A stretch of DNA of 64,000 nt from Parasediminibacterium sp051861445 (GCA_051861445.1 JBHYCS010000011.1:89047-153046), one strand, 5' to 3'; counted from the first letter of the stretch, positions 45,234 through 54,580 are shown. Notes: generated by a model from the letters alone, not told the origin. Numbers and translations are program-made.

Positions 45234-48200
45234 ATGAATATATCAGAATTATCGCTCAGACGACCCGTTTTTGCTACGGTAATGAATTTGCTCATTATCT
45301 TGTTTGGTGTGGTGGGTTATACGTTTTTGGCTGTAAGAGAATATCCTGCCATCGATCCTCCAACAATTAATATTAGAACTAGTTATGCTGGAGCCAATTC
45401 AGATATTATAGAAAGCCAAATTACAGAACCATTAGAAAAAGCAGTAAATGGAATTCCAGGTATTAGAACCATTACTTCATCTAGCTCACAAGGCAATAGT
45501 AACATTACTGTAGAATTTAATGTTGGTGAAAATTTAGAAGCCGCTGCTAATGATGTGAGAGACAAAGTAAGTCAGGCTACCAGAAATCTTCCTCAAGATG
45601 TGGATGCTCCACCTGTGGTTTCGAAAGCAGATGCCAATAGCGATTTTATTATTTTATTGGCTTTGCAAAGCAGAACAAAAGGATTGATGGAATTGAGTGA
45701 ATATGCAGAAAATGTGTTGGTAGAACGTTTACAAACCATACCTGAAGTAAGTGGTATTAACATTTTTGGTCAAAAAAGACCAAGTATGCGTATCTGGATT
45801 CAACCAGACAAAATGAACGCATACAATATTGCTTTTAACGAAATTAGAACAACGTTAAATAGAGAAAACGTAGAAATTCCTTCTGGTAAAATTTATGGAA
45901 ATAATACAGAGCTTACAATTAAAGCATTGGGTAAACTAACCACTGAAAAAGATTTTAATGAACTTATTTTAAGAGAAGATGCATCAGGCATCGTTCGTTT
46001 AAAAGATGTTGCAAGAGTAGAATTAAGCCCAGAAAATGATGAATATAGTTGGCGTATAAATGGAGTGAGTGCAGTTGGCTTAGCTATTATTCCTCAGCCT
46101 GGTGCAAACTATATTAAAATTGCCGATGAGTTTTATAAGCGTATAGACGATATTAATAAAACCCAAAAAGGTGATTTTGTATTAACACCATTGATAGATA
46201 TTACTAAAAATGTACGTAAAAGTATTACCGAAGTAGAAGAAACGTTACTTATTTCTTTTGGCTTAGTGGTATTGGTAATCTTCTTTTTCTTCCGCAATTT
46301 TTTAATCGCTATTCGTCCATTAATCGATATTCCCATTTCATTGGTTGCTACTTTTTTCATCATGTACATTGCTGGATTTTCTATCAATGTATTAACCCTG
46401 TTGGGAATTGTATTGGCTACAGGTTTGGTGGTAGATGATGGTATTGTGGTAACAGAAAATATTTTTAGAAAATTAGAAGAAGGGTTACCCATTCATAAAG
46501 CAGCTTTAGAAGGCAGTAAAGAAATTTTCTTCGCTGTAATTTCTACTTCTATCACATTAGCCGTTGTGTTTTTACCCGTTATTTTTTTACAAGGGTTTGT
46601 TGGTAGCTTGTTTAGAGAATTTGGCATTGTGGTTTCTGCAGCTGTATTAATTTCTGCATTTGTATCACTTACCATTACACCTGTTTTAAACGTGGCTTTA
46701 CATAGAAAAAAAACAGGTCATGGTTGGTTATACGACAAAACAGAACCCTTTTTTAGTGGCATGGAAAATGGTTACAAACGTTTGCTACAAGGCTTTATGA
46801 AAGTGCGTTGGCTAGCTTGGATAATGGTTGCTATTTGTGGTGGTATTATTTATTTTATTGGAGGAAGTTTACAAAGCGAATTGGCTCCATTAGAAGACAG
46901 AAGTAGTGTTCGTTTTCAAATGTCTGGACCAGAAGGTGCTAGTTATGATTATATGTATAAAAATGGAGATAAGGTATTAAATTATCTCATCGACTCTGTT
47001 CCTGAAAGAGATTTTGCATTTATGGCTGTGCCAGGTTTTAGTAGTGGTGGCGTAAATAGTGGTACAGGACGTATTAAATTGGTTGACCCTGAATATCGCA
47101 CCAAAACACAAAGTGAAATTGCTAAAGAATTGGCTAAAAAACTTGCAAGATTTAATCAAGTACGTTTATTTCCGGTAGAAGAACAAACCATTTCAGTTGG
47201 TTTAGGTAGCAGAGGATCTTTGCCTGTTCAATTTATTCTACAAAATCTAGAATTTGAAAAACTCAAAGCAGTGATTCCTAAATTTTTAGATGAAGCAAGA
47301 AAAGATAAAACTTTTCAAAACGTAGATGTAAACTTAAAATTTAATAAACCCATTTTAGAACTACGAATCGACCGTTTAAAAGCAAGAGACTTGGGTTTAA
47401 ATATTAGTGATGTTGCCGATGTAGTTCAAAGTGCATTTAGTGGTAGAAGGTTATCGTATTTTATTATGAATGGAAAACAATACGAAGTAATTAGTCAGGT
47501 TGAATATAAAGATAGGCAACAGCCCAACGACATTAGTAAATTATATGTTCGAAACAATAGAAACGAAAATATTCCACTTACATCTGTGGTAAGCTTACAA
47601 GAAAACTCAGAACCGCCAACTTTATACCATTTTAACCGATTTAAAGCAGCTACTATTTCAGCATCTTTAGCCGATGGCAAAACAATTGGTGATGGTGTAA
47701 AAGCCATGCAAAAAATTGCCGATAAATTGTTAGATGAAACATTTCAAACAGGGTTAAGTGGCCCATCAAGAGATTTTGCAGAAAGTTCATCAAATACAAC
47801 ATTTGCTTTAGGCTTGGCTCTTTTATTAATTTATTTAGTATTGGCAGCACAGTTCGAAAGTTTTAAAGATCCATTTACCATAATGTTTACCGTTCCACTT
47901 GCATTAGCAGGTGCATTATTAAGTTTGTGGTTATTCAATCAAACCATCAATATATTTTCTCAAATTGGTATGATTATGTTGATTGGATTGGTAACCAAAA
48001 ATGGAATTTTAATTGTTGAATTTGCCAATCAAAAAAGAGAATTTGGCTTACCAAAAGGGCAAGCTGTTGTAGAAGCAGCGGCACAACGTTTACGTCCTAT
48101 TTTAATGACAAGTTTAGCAACTGCATTGGGTGCGTTACCAATTGCTTTAAGTATTGGTGCAGCAAGTACAAGTCGTATTCCTTTAGGTATTGTAATTGTA

Positions 48201-48305
48201 GGTGGAATTTTATTTTCGCTATTATTAACATTATTCGTAATTCCTGCTGTTTATACATACATCAGCAGTAAACATGAAGCTAAAAAAACAGAAATAACAG
48301 AATAA
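45234..48305 (+). CDS. RND efflux pump, inner-membrane subunit (HAE1 type)
   Basis: A 1023-aa AcrB-like proton-driven exporter. Two sets of six helices with large periplasmic loops. N-terminus MNISELSLRRPVFATVMNLL, EYPAIDPPTINIRTSYAGAN and the proton-relay pair in GLVVDDGIVVTENIFRKLEE (adjacent Asp residues in TM4) are intact. The second half shows LVTKNGILIVEFANQKREFG and LRPILMTSLATALGALPIAL. The short N-terminus and lack of metal-binding motifs favour the hydrophobe/amphiphile (HAE1) group over the heavy-metal group. It pairs with the upstream adaptor. A TolC gene does not follow; the channel must be encoded elsewhere. Confidence 0.95.
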   Translation: MNISELSLRRPVFATVMNLLIILFGVVGYTFLAVREYPAIDPPTINIRTSYAGANSDIIESQITEPLEKAVNGIPGIRTITSSSSQGNSNITVEFNVGENLEAAANDVRDKVSQATRNLPQDVDAPPVVSKADANSDFIILLALQSRTKGLMELSEYAENVLVERLQTIPEVSGINIFGQKRPSMRIWIQPDKMNAYNIAFNEIRTTLNRENVEIPSGKIYGNNTELTIKALGKLTTEKDFNELILREDASGIVRLKDVARVELSPENDEYSWRINGVSAVGLAIIPQPGANYIKIADEFYKRIDDINKTQKGDFVLTPLIDITKNVRKSITEVEETLLISFGLVVLVIFFFFRNFLIAIRPLIDIPISLVATFFIMYIAGFSINVLTLLGIVLATGLVVDDGIVVTENIFRKLEEGLPIHKAALEGSKEIFFAVISTSITLAVVFLPVIFLQGFVGSLFREFGIVVSAAVLISAFVSLTITPVLNVALHRKKTGHGWLYDKTEPFFSGMENGYKRLLQGFMKVRWLAWIMVAICGGIIYFIGGSLQSELAPLEDRSSVRFQMSGPEGASYDYMYKNGDKVLNYLIDSVPERDFAFMAVPGFSSGGVNSGTGRIKLVDPEYRTKTQSEIAKELAKKLARFNQVRLFPVEEQTISVGLGSRGSLPVQFILQNLEFEKLKAVIPKFLDEARKDKTFQNVDVNLKFNKPILELRIDRLKARDLGLNISDVADVVQSAFSGRRLSYFIMNGKQYEVISQVEYKDRQQPNDISKLYVRNNRNENIPLTSVVSLQENSEPPTLYHFNRFKAATISASLADGKTIGDGVKAMQKIADKLLDETFQTGLSGPSRDFAESSSNTTFALGLALLLIYLVLAAQFESFKDPFTIMFTVPLALAGALLSLWLFNQTINIFSQIGMIMLIGLVTKNGILIVEFANQKREFGLPKGQAVVEAAAQRLRPILMTSLATALGALPIALSIGAASTSRIPLGIVIVGGILFSLLLTLFVIPAVYTYISSKHEAKKTEITE

Positions 48306-48321
48306 CTACCGTTTAAATTAG

Positions 48322-48363
48322 AACCTATCTGTTTTGCACACGTACAAAATAGATAGGTTTTTT
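48322..48363 (+). terminator. Rho-independent terminator after the RND operon
   Basis: A 15-bp stem AACCTATCTGTTTTG / CAAAATAGATAGGTT (one G-U pair), 8-nt loop, followed by TTTTT, 16 bp after the pump stop. Confidence 0.9.
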
Positions 48364-48555
48364 ATTATCAAATGAAGGAATTTACCTAGACTGATTTTTA
48401 AAAATTGCTTGCTTTATTTACATGAAATAAGATAACTTGCAAACATCAATATTACGGTTAGGTTAACACTATTGAATAAATAAACAATAATTGTTTGTTT
48501 TTACGTTTATTTGTAATTATTGCTTAACTCAACTGCTTGCATAGAAAATCATTAC

Positions 48556-49320
48556 ATGAATTATACAATTAAACAACAGGATAAGTATAAGTTTATAGAG
48601 GAAGGAAACGGTGAAACCCTTTTGCTGTTGCATGGGCTTTTTGGTGCTTTAAGTAATTTTCATGATTTAATTGAACATTTTAAACATCAATACAAAGTTG
48701 TAGTTCCTATTTTACCCTTATTAGATCTAGATATTTTTCATACCACAGTAAGTGGATTAGAAAAACACGTTCAAGGGTTTATTGAAGCAAGAGGATATAC
48801 CGATATTCATTTAATGGGAAATTCTTTAGGTGGTCATATTGCTTTGGTACATGTATTAAAACATCCAGAAAAAATAAAATCGTTGATTTTAACAGGTAGT
48901 TCTGGCTTGTTCGAAAATGGAATGGGTGATAGTTATCCTAAAAGAGGAGATTATGAGTATATTAAAAAGAAAACCCAACTTACCTTTTACGACCCCAATA
49001 TAGCCGATAAAGCATTGGTAGATGAAGTGTTTGAGATTACCAATAATCGGTTGAAAGTTATTAAAATTATTGCTTTAGCTAAAAGTGCTATTCGTAGCAA
49101 TTTAAATGAAGAACTCAACCAAATTCAGCAACCAACGTTATTAATTTGGGGCAACAATGATACCATTACACCGCCATTTGTGGGAAGAGAATTTAACAAA
49201 TTAATTCCTCACAGTGAATTGTATTTTATTGATAAATGTGGTCATGCTCCTATGATGGAAGTGCCAGAAGAATTCAATGTTATTCTTGGCAATTTTTTAA
49301 ATAAGCTAAAGCAGCACTAA
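48556..49320 (+). CDS. Alpha/beta-hydrolase
   Basis: A 254-aa alpha/beta-hydrolase from the ATG at 48556 (an upstream in-frame TTG at 48520 was rejected because the extension has no counterpart in the family). The oxyanion region is LLLLHGLFGALSNFHDLI, the nucleophile elbow LMGNSLGGHIAL (GNSLGG, Ser), the acid strand LLIWGNNDTITPP, and the catalytic His is in DKCGHAPMMEVPEEFN. No signal peptide, so cytoplasmic. The substrate cannot be told; MhpC/BioH-like esterases look similar. A CBS protein gene follows after 30 bp. Confidence 0.87.
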   Translation: MNYTIKQQDKYKFIEEGNGETLLLLHGLFGALSNFHDLIEHFKHQYKVVVPILPLLDLDIFHTTVSGLEKHVQGFIEARGYTDIHLMGNSLGGHIALVHVLKHPEKIKSLILTGSSGLFENGMGDSYPKRGDYEYIKKKTQLTFYDPNIADKALVDEVFEITNNRLKVIKIIALAKSAIRSNLNEELNQIQQPTLLIWGNNDTITPPFVGREFNKLIPHSELYFIDKCGHAPMMEVPEEFNVILGNFLNKLKQH

Positions 49321-49350
49321 TGCTTTTTTAGCACTCTATTTACCACTATT

Positions 49351-50010
49351 ATGCTTGTACATCCATTTATACAAACAGATTATCCTGTTTTGCAATTGCA
49401 AGACAAGGTTTCGTTTGCCCTTCAATTGATGGATGATTTTGAAGTACAACATTTAGCCATAACTAGTGAGGAAAAATGGGTTGGATTAATTACAAAAAAC
49501 GATTTGTTAGATGCAGATGACAACCAAAGTATTGCATCGCTTTCAGCCAATTTTATTCAATCAATGGTAAAAGCAGACGCTCTTTTGTTGCTTGCTGTAA
49601 AACAAGTAGCAGAACAAGAATTATCGTTGTTACCTATTGTGTCTGAAAGCAAAGAATTATTAGGCGTTATTACTGCTCAAACTTTATTGCAGCAACTTTC
49701 TATTTATTTAGGCAACGAAGAGCCAGGTGCTTGGATAATTATTGAAGTAGAAAGAAGAAATTATTCTTTCGGTGAAATAAGCAGATTAGTAGAAACCAAC
49801 GACGCTTACATTACCCAACTAAACACATACACAGAACCAGCAACAGGCTTGGTTATTGTATCGATAAAAATTAATAAAATGGAAATTAGCGATGTTATTG
49901 CTACTTTTCACAGATACGAATATGTGGTACGATATTACTTTGGCGAAGAAAATTATGCCAACGAATTAAAAGATAATTACAACCACTTAATGGCATACCT
50001 AAATGTTTAA
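49351..50010 (+). CDS. Two-CBS-domain protein with C-terminal ACT-like domain
   Basis: A 219-aa cytoplasmic protein. Residues 1-130 contain two CBS repeats (QDKVSFALQLMDDFEVQHLA ... WVGLITKNDLLDA; second copy LLLAVKQVAEQELSLLPIV ... LLGVITAQTLLQQL), and the remaining ~85 residues resemble an ACT-like fold (GAWIIIEVERRNYSFGEISR, then LVIVSIKINKMEISDVIATF). Such proteins usually bind adenine nucleotides and act as regulators. It probably shares a transcript with the alpha/beta hydrolase. It converges with a TonB receptor gene with only 22 bp between stops. Confidence 0.85.
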   Translation: MLVHPFIQTDYPVLQLQDKVSFALQLMDDFEVQHLAITSEEKWVGLITKNDLLDADDNQSIASLSANFIQSMVKADALLLLAVKQVAEQELSLLPIVSESKELLGVITAQTLLQQLSIYLGNEEPGAWIIIEVERRNYSFGEISRLVETNDAYITQLNTYTEPATGLVIVSIKINKMEISDVIATFHRYEYVVRYYFGEENYANELKDNYNHLMAYLNV

Positions 50011-50032
50011 TGCCTCTTCTATTTTACATTTT

Positions 50033-52321
50033 TTATTTAATTAAAAAATTCATTCCAACAAACAATCGAATTCCTTGATTAGGTGCAAAAACATAATTCG
50101 GATCAAAAGTTAAAGCATACGGATTATCTGCTGTTGCTTGTACTGTTCCATTTGCATTGTATTGAACCCTTTTATCAAAAGGATCGTTTGCCCTTGCAAT
50201 TAAAAATGGATTTCCTTTTGCAGGTGTATAGTTTAATAAATTTTTTACGCCAAAAAATACCCTACATGTTTTTACTTTTTCGTAAGTAAATTGAATATTT
50301 TGTAAGCTAAACATTGGAGATGTTGGCTTACGTGGATCTAAATCTCCCAATAATGGCAGTCGCATTTTCCCGTAAACATTTCCTGTGTAATCTATAGTAA
50401 GATGCAACTTTTTAAGGGTATAAGAAATAGCCCAAGTACCTGCAAAATTTTCTGTTAATATTTGCTGTTGCTTAATGCCATTATTGGTGGTTGAAACATC
50501 TTGCAACGTTGTTCCTACAATTAGTTTTAAACCGTTTTTAAAAGCAACATCTATATTGGTGCTAATGCCTTTACTAACTCCAAAACCTTGTAAATTATCG
50601 TAAATAATTTTATTGGCATCGGTTTCGTAGTCGGCAATTATTCTATTATTAAAATAGGTGTAAAATGCAGTTACATCAAGCTGAATAGCAGTTTCATTCG
50701 GTGCAATAATTTTCTTCAAATAATTCACATTTACATTCCATGTTCTTTCTGGTCTTAATTCATTTCGTATTTCTACCGTTCTTGCACCTGTTAACGCAGC
50801 ATGGTCTTCTGTAAATAAATTTACTACTCTAAAACCTGTTCCCATATTTACTCGAACAATATTGTTGTTATCATCGCTCCATTTATAAGCTATTCTTGGT
50901 GTAATAATATTGCCATGTGTGGCATTGTAATCGTAACGTAAACCCAATAGCAACTTACTGTTTGATGCAATACTGAGCTCATTTTGAACAAAAATTCCGG
51001 GCAACCAAACTTGCTGTGGTTTTGTCCGTTTATCAATTGCATTTTCAGTAGCAGGTGTATTATCATCGTAATGTGTAAAACGCAAAGCTGTACCAACTAA
51101 CCAATCATGCTTGCCTACTTTTTTATCCCAAGTTAATTGGGCAAATCCTATTTGTTGATTGGCAATATAAGAGGTGTTTCCGTAACGACTATCTTGTAGA
51201 TGTTGGTTGTAAGAAAAAGCCAATAAAATTTTTTCTTTTACAGGCAATTGATAGTTACCCAACATTTCCCATCTATTGGTGTAAATACTTTCTCCATAAA
51301 TACTATCACCGCCTCTAAATTGTTTCGTCCATCTCGTTTCTCCACCCCATCTATCTTCATGCAAATACCTAAAAGCAATATTCATTAAACGATTTTGATT
51401 TCTGTTAAACGACCATTTTTGAAACAAAGAACTTCTGTTTTGTAAAGTAACATCAGTAAAACCATCGTTATTCGCATCTACAATATGTTGATACCTAAAT
51501 AAGTTTACACCTGTTAATACATCGGCTTTTTTATTGATGGAGAATTTATATCCCAAATCTGTATTTAATTCTTGCCAACTCGTTGCTAAAATTTCTGCAG
51601 AAAATGTAGGTGCAGTACTTGCTTTTTTCGTAATAATATTTATTAATCCACCAACGGCTTCGCTACCATATAAAGTAGATGCAGGACCTTTTACTACTTC
51701 AACTCTCTCAATTAAAGCATTCGGAATTCCTGATAAACCATAAACGGTAGATAATGCACTTACAATCGGCATTCCATCTATTAAAACCATTGTGTATGGC
51801 CCTTCTAAACCATTGATATGAATATCGCCTGTATTGCAAATATTACAGTTTACTTGTGGCCTTACTCCATTTACTTGTTGTATAGCATCGAAAATATTGC
51901 AAGTAGGGTTTTTTCTAAAATAAGCAGGTGAATATACTTCTACAGGAACAGGACTTTCCATTCGTCTTACTTCTTTTAATGTGCCTGTTACCACCACTTC
52001 ATTCAAAGTATTTTCAATAGGCTGTAATTGTATTTGAATTTTTTTTTGTTGCCCTAATTGTAGCTGCACATCAACAGTTTCGTTTTGAAAACCCACATGC
52101 TGTATATACAAACTGTATCTGCCAACAGGTAATTGATTGAATATAAAATTGCCTAACGAATCGGTAATTATTTTTTGTTGAGTAGTCTTTAACCAAACCG
52201 TTGTGGCTGGTAAAGCATTTTTTTCAACCATCACTTTTCCACTGATACTTCCATTTTGAGCATAAACAAAAGAATGTGTGGAAATGAATAAAATGCCAAT
52301 AAAACGAAGCCAATATTGCAT
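50033..52321 (-). CDS. TonB-dependent receptor, predicted metal (Mn/Fe) uptake
   Basis: A 762-aa outer-membrane receptor. Signal peptide (MQYWLRFIGILFISTHSFVYA), a CarboxypepD_reg-like domain (GSISGKVMVEKNALPATTVW, about 24-110), a TonB-box-like NEVVVTGTL, a plug (about 120-235) with VLIDGMPIVSALSTVYGLSG and VEVVKGPASTLYGSEAVGGL, and a 22-strand-type barrel. The plug has three cysteines (C141, C159 and C162, the last two as CNIC), unusual for the family. It is divergent from a DtxR/MntR-type regulator, with a palindromic operator between its -33 and -7 elements, so expression should respond to iron or manganese. The actual ligand is inferred, not shown. Confidence 0.9.
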   Translation of the reverse strand: MQYWLRFIGILFISTHSFVYAQNGSISGKVMVEKNALPATTVWLKTTQQKIITDSLGNFIFNQLPVGRYSLYIQHVGFQNETVDVQLQLGQQKKIQIQLQPIENTLNEVVVTGTLKEVRRMESPVPVEVYSPAYFRKNPTCNIFDAIQQVNGVRPQVNCNICNTGDIHINGLEGPYTMVLIDGMPIVSALSTVYGLSGIPNALIERVEVVKGPASTLYGSEAVGGLINIITKKASTAPTFSAEILATSWQELNTDLGYKFSINKKADVLTGVNLFRYQHIVDANNDGFTDVTLQNRSSLFQKWSFNRNQNRLMNIAFRYLHEDRWGGETRWTKQFRGGDSIYGESIYTNRWEMLGNYQLPVKEKILLAFSYNQHLQDSRYGNTSYIANQQIGFAQLTWDKKVGKHDWLVGTALRFTHYDDNTPATENAIDKRTKPQQVWLPGIFVQNELSIASNSKLLLGLRYDYNATHGNIITPRIAYKWSDDNNNIVRVNMGTGFRVVNLFTEDHAALTGARTVEIRNELRPERTWNVNVNYLKKIIAPNETAIQLDVTAFYTYFNNRIIADYETDANKIIYDNLQGFGVSKGISTNIDVAFKNGLKLIVGTTLQDVSTTNNGIKQQQILTENFAGTWAISYTLKKLHLTIDYTGNVYGKMRLPLLGDLDPRKPTSPMFSLQNIQFTYEKVKTCRVFFGVKNLLNYTPAKGNPFLIARANDPFDKRVQYNANGTVQATADNPYALTFDPNYVFAPNQGIRLFVGMNFLIK

Positions 52322-52370
52322 ATTTTGAAATTGAAAAATCGATGATTAAATGTTTATCTAGCTGAATTAT

Positions 52371-52416
52371 ACGGACAAAAGTATAATTGTTAGACTAGTC
52401 TAACAAAATAAGTTTG
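52371..52416. promoter_or_regulatory. Divergent promoters sharing a 20-bp palindromic operator
   Basis: TTGTTAGACTAGTCTAACAA (52387-52406) is a perfect palindrome of the DtxR/MntR operator type. Leftward, the minus strand reads TTTG-N20-TACTTTTG, a complete Bacteroidota promoter whose spacer is filled by the palindrome; it serves the TonB receptor. Rightward, ATTG-N19-TAAGTTTG (-7 at 52409-52416) serves the regulator gene at 52440. One bound repressor dimer (or pair) would block both promoters. Confidence 0.8.
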
Positions 52417-52439
52417 CATTTTTATATACATTTGAACCT

Positions 52440-53129
52440 ATGTTAAGCTATACTGAAGAAAATTATTTAAAAGCATTGCTAAGGTTAACGGTTGAAAATG
52501 GAGAACAAATAGATGCAGGTACTAACGAATTGGCAGCACATTTACAAGTAAAACCTGCTACTACTAATGATATGTTGAAGAAATTGAAAGAAAAGAAGTT
52601 GGTAGATTATGAAAAATATGGAAGATCTTCTTTAACAGATGAAGGGAAAAAAAGAGCAATTGAGGTTGTACGGAAACACCGTTTATGGGAAACTTTTTTG
52701 TACGAAAAACTAGAATTTACTTGGGATGAAGTGCATGAAGTTGCAGAACAATTAGAGCATATACAAAGTGCTAAATTGGTAGATAAATTAGATAAGTTTT
52801 TAGATTATCCTGCTTTTGATCCACATGGTGATGCCATTCCAAATGCGAATGGAGAACTAAAAATTGTAACCAAAAAAACCTTAACAGAAGAAGAAGTTGG
52901 ACATAGCTGTATCATGATTGCAGTAAAAGATAATTCTGCCTCATTTTTACAATATGTAAATAAAGTTGGCTTAGCTATTAACAAACCCATTAAAATTATT
53001 GATCGTCAATCTTACGACCAATTGATTGATATAGAAGTAAATGGAGTAAAACATAGTGTAAGCCCAAAATTTGCAGATAATATTGTAATTAGTTGTGCTG
53101 AATGCGATGCATTACATGCTAACAAATAA
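52440..53129 (+). CDS. Metal-dependent transcriptional regulator, DtxR/MntR family
   Basis: A 229-aa regulator with an N-terminal winged helix (YTEENYLKALLRLTVENGEQ, then ELAAHLQVKPATTNDMLKKL), a dimerisation/metal domain, and a C-terminal SH3-like FeoA domain from about residue 150. The residues equivalent to the DtxR ancillary site are present (H80, E84, H99), and E103, E106 and H107 match the E-x-x-E-H of MntR, while DtxR has Cys at the first position. At the N-terminal ligand position it has N8 and K11 rather than MntR Asp and Glu. Metal specificity (Mn or Fe) is therefore ambiguous. It probably represses itself and the divergent TonB receptor. Confidence 0.93.
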   Translation: MLSYTEENYLKALLRLTVENGEQIDAGTNELAAHLQVKPATTNDMLKKLKEKKLVDYEKYGRSSLTDEGKKRAIEVVRKHRLWETFLYEKLEFTWDEVHEVAEQLEHIQSAKLVDKLDKFLDYPAFDPHGDAIPNANGELKIVTKKTLTEEEVGHSCIMIAVKDNSASFLQYVNKVGLAINKPIKIIDRQSYDQLIDIEVNGVKHSVSPKFADNIVISCAECDALHANK

Positions 53130-53154
53130 AAAGCCCCACTAAGAATAGTAGGGC
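53126..53154 (-). terminator. Rho-independent terminator of the COG0523/MerC operon
   Basis: On the minus strand GCCCTACTA / TAGTGGGGC (one T-G wobble) is followed by TTTTTATTT. It lies 48 bp after the GTPase stop and touches the regulator stop on the other strand. Confidence 0.75.
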
Positions 53155-53201
53155 GTGTCAGCAAAACTGACTGAACTGAATACGAGAATCGTAAATAATT
53201 T

Positions 53202-54407
53202 TTATAGTGGAAAAGGATCTTTAAAAGAAACCCCATTATTCATTTCTATAATTTCATCATCGGTACATAAACAGTTATCTAATTCAGCAATAATTGCCTC
53301 TTTATTCATATCCTGACCAATAATTACCAATTCATTTTCTCTATCACCAAATTGCTTGTGCCACTTTGCTTCTATAATCTCTTTGTTTTCTACAAAAGCA
53401 GCATATTGTATTCTATCAGCATAAGGCATACTACACCACCAAACACCGGCTTTTTCAGCACGCAAACTGCCACCTGCTTGGCTCCAATTAAGTGCTTCAT
53501 TTGGCTTACTTGCTATCCAAAACAAACCTTTACTTCTTATAATGTTAGCATGCCATTCATTGTTTAAATAATTCCAATAACGTTCTGGATGAAAAGGTTT
53601 TCTGCTTCTATATACGAATGAACTTATGCCATATTCTTCTGTTTCAGGTTGATGATAGGGTTTGTTTAATTCTTCAATCCATCCTGCACTTTGTGAGGTA
53701 GTTTCAAAATCAAATAATCCAGTATTTAATATAGATGATAAGGGTACTTTACCAAATTGGCTTTCTACAATTACAGCTTTGGCATTTAGCTTTGTAATCA
53801 TAGCTTTCAACATCCCTAATTCGTTAGGTTTTATTAAATCGGTTTTATTTAAAACAATTACATTGGCAAATTCAATTTGATCAGTTAATAAATTTACAAT
53901 TGTTCTGTAATCGTCTTGCATATCTGTAATTGCTCTATCTTTTAAAGTGTCAATGGCACTATAATCTTTTAAAAAATTAAAACAATCAACTACGGTAACA
54001 AGCGTATCTAACTTACTAATTCTACTTAAATCAATATTGTTTTGTTCGTCTTGATACGTAAATGTTTGTGCAACAGGTAATGGCTCACTAATGCCCGTAC
54101 TTTCAATTAGTAAATAATCGAATCTATTTTCATTGGCTAATTTTTCAACTTCTTTTAATAAATCTTCACGAAGTGTACAGCAAATACATCCGTTACTCAT
54201 TTCTACAAGTTTTTCTTCCGTTCTACTAAGTGTTTCTTCGTTTTTAACTAGCTGAGCATCTATATTTACCTCACTCATATCATTTACAATCACCGCTACT
54301 TTTAAACCTTGTTTATTGTGTAGAACATGGTTAAGCAATGTGGTTTTTCCGGCTCCTAAAAATCCACTTAAAACAGTAACAGGTAATTTCTTTTGCATTG
54401 TTTTCAT
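53202..54407 (-). CDS. COG0523 GTPase, putative zinc metallochaperone
   Basis: A 401-aa G3E-family GTPase (CobW/P47K/YjiA group) from the ATG at 54407. Walker A VLSGFLGAGKTTLLNHVL, the CxCC metal-binding motif in MSNGCICCTLREDLLKEVEK, the Mg site (LLIESTGISEPLPVAQTF) and the G4-type NKTDL are all intact; a CobW C-terminal domain follows (about 280-390, YRSRKPFHPERYWNYLNNEW). COG0523 proteins deliver zinc or other metals under starvation. It is the last gene of a leftward operon with a 47-aa peptide and a MerC-domain protein, controlled by a Fur/Zur-type box. Zinc is the best guess from neighbours; cobalt or nitrile-hydratase roles have no context here. Confidence 0.9.
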   Translation of the reverse strand: MKTMQKKLPVTVLSGFLGAGKTTLLNHVLHNKQGLKVAVIVNDMSEVNIDAQLVKNEETLSRTEEKLVEMSNGCICCTLREDLLKEVEKLANENRFDYLLIESTGISEPLPVAQTFTYQDEQNNIDLSRISKLDTLVTVVDCFNFLKDYSAIDTLKDRAITDMQDDYRTIVNLLTDQIEFANVIVLNKTDLIKPNELGMLKAMITKLNAKAVIVESQFGKVPLSSILNTGLFDFETTSQSAGWIEELNKPYHQPETEEYGISSFVYRSRKPFHPERYWNYLNNEWHANIIRSKGLFWIASKPNEALNWSQAGGSLRAEKAGVWWCSMPYADRIQYAAFVENKEIIEAKWHKQFGDRENELVIIGQDMNKEAIIAELDNCLCTDDEIIEMNNGVSFKDPFPL

Positions 54408-54418
54408 TTTCAAATCAA

Positions 54419-54562
54419 CTATTTCGGTACAATAAAAAATTTAATACTATTCTTTTTAAAAATTTTTGTAGCAGCAACTTTACAATTTTGTGTACAGGTT
54501 TTACCCAATGTCATCATTACCAAAAAAATGAGTAAAACGTATATGAGCAACTTAGTTGGCAT
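54419..54562 (-). CDS. 47-aa membrane-anchored peptide, hypothetical
   Basis: A short ORF filling the 173-bp gap between the MerC-domain gene and the GTPase gene, on the same strand. It starts ATG at 54562 (18 bp after the upstream stop) and ends 11 bp before the GTPase ATG. The product MPTKLLIYVLLIFLVMMTLG (one helix) continues KTCTQNCKVAATKIFKKNSI and ends KFFIVPK, with a CxxxC pair right after the helix and a strongly basic tail. The operon position and tight spacing support it; composition alone is weak. It may be a small membrane protein with a metal-binding Cys pair. Confidence 0.45.
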   Translation of the reverse strand: MPTKLLIYVLLIFLVMMTLGKTCTQNCKVAATKIFKKNSIKFFIVPK

Positions 54563-54580
54563 TTTGTAATAACTGTTTGT

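Noticed and set aside
48306..48555. Missing TolC gene after the RND pump as a deletion
   Set aside because: A proper terminator follows the pump gene directly and no TolC fragment is present, so the channel is simply encoded elsewhere.
50490..50520. TTGCAACGTTGTTC as a second Zur-type box
   Set aside because: It lies inside the TonB receptor coding region, is only partly palindromic and has no promoter next to it.
52427..52434. TACATTTG as the -7 element of the DtxR-family gene
   Set aside because: It matches TAnnTTTG but has no -33 element at 19-21 bp and would leave almost no leader; the element at 52409-52416 has the better spacing.
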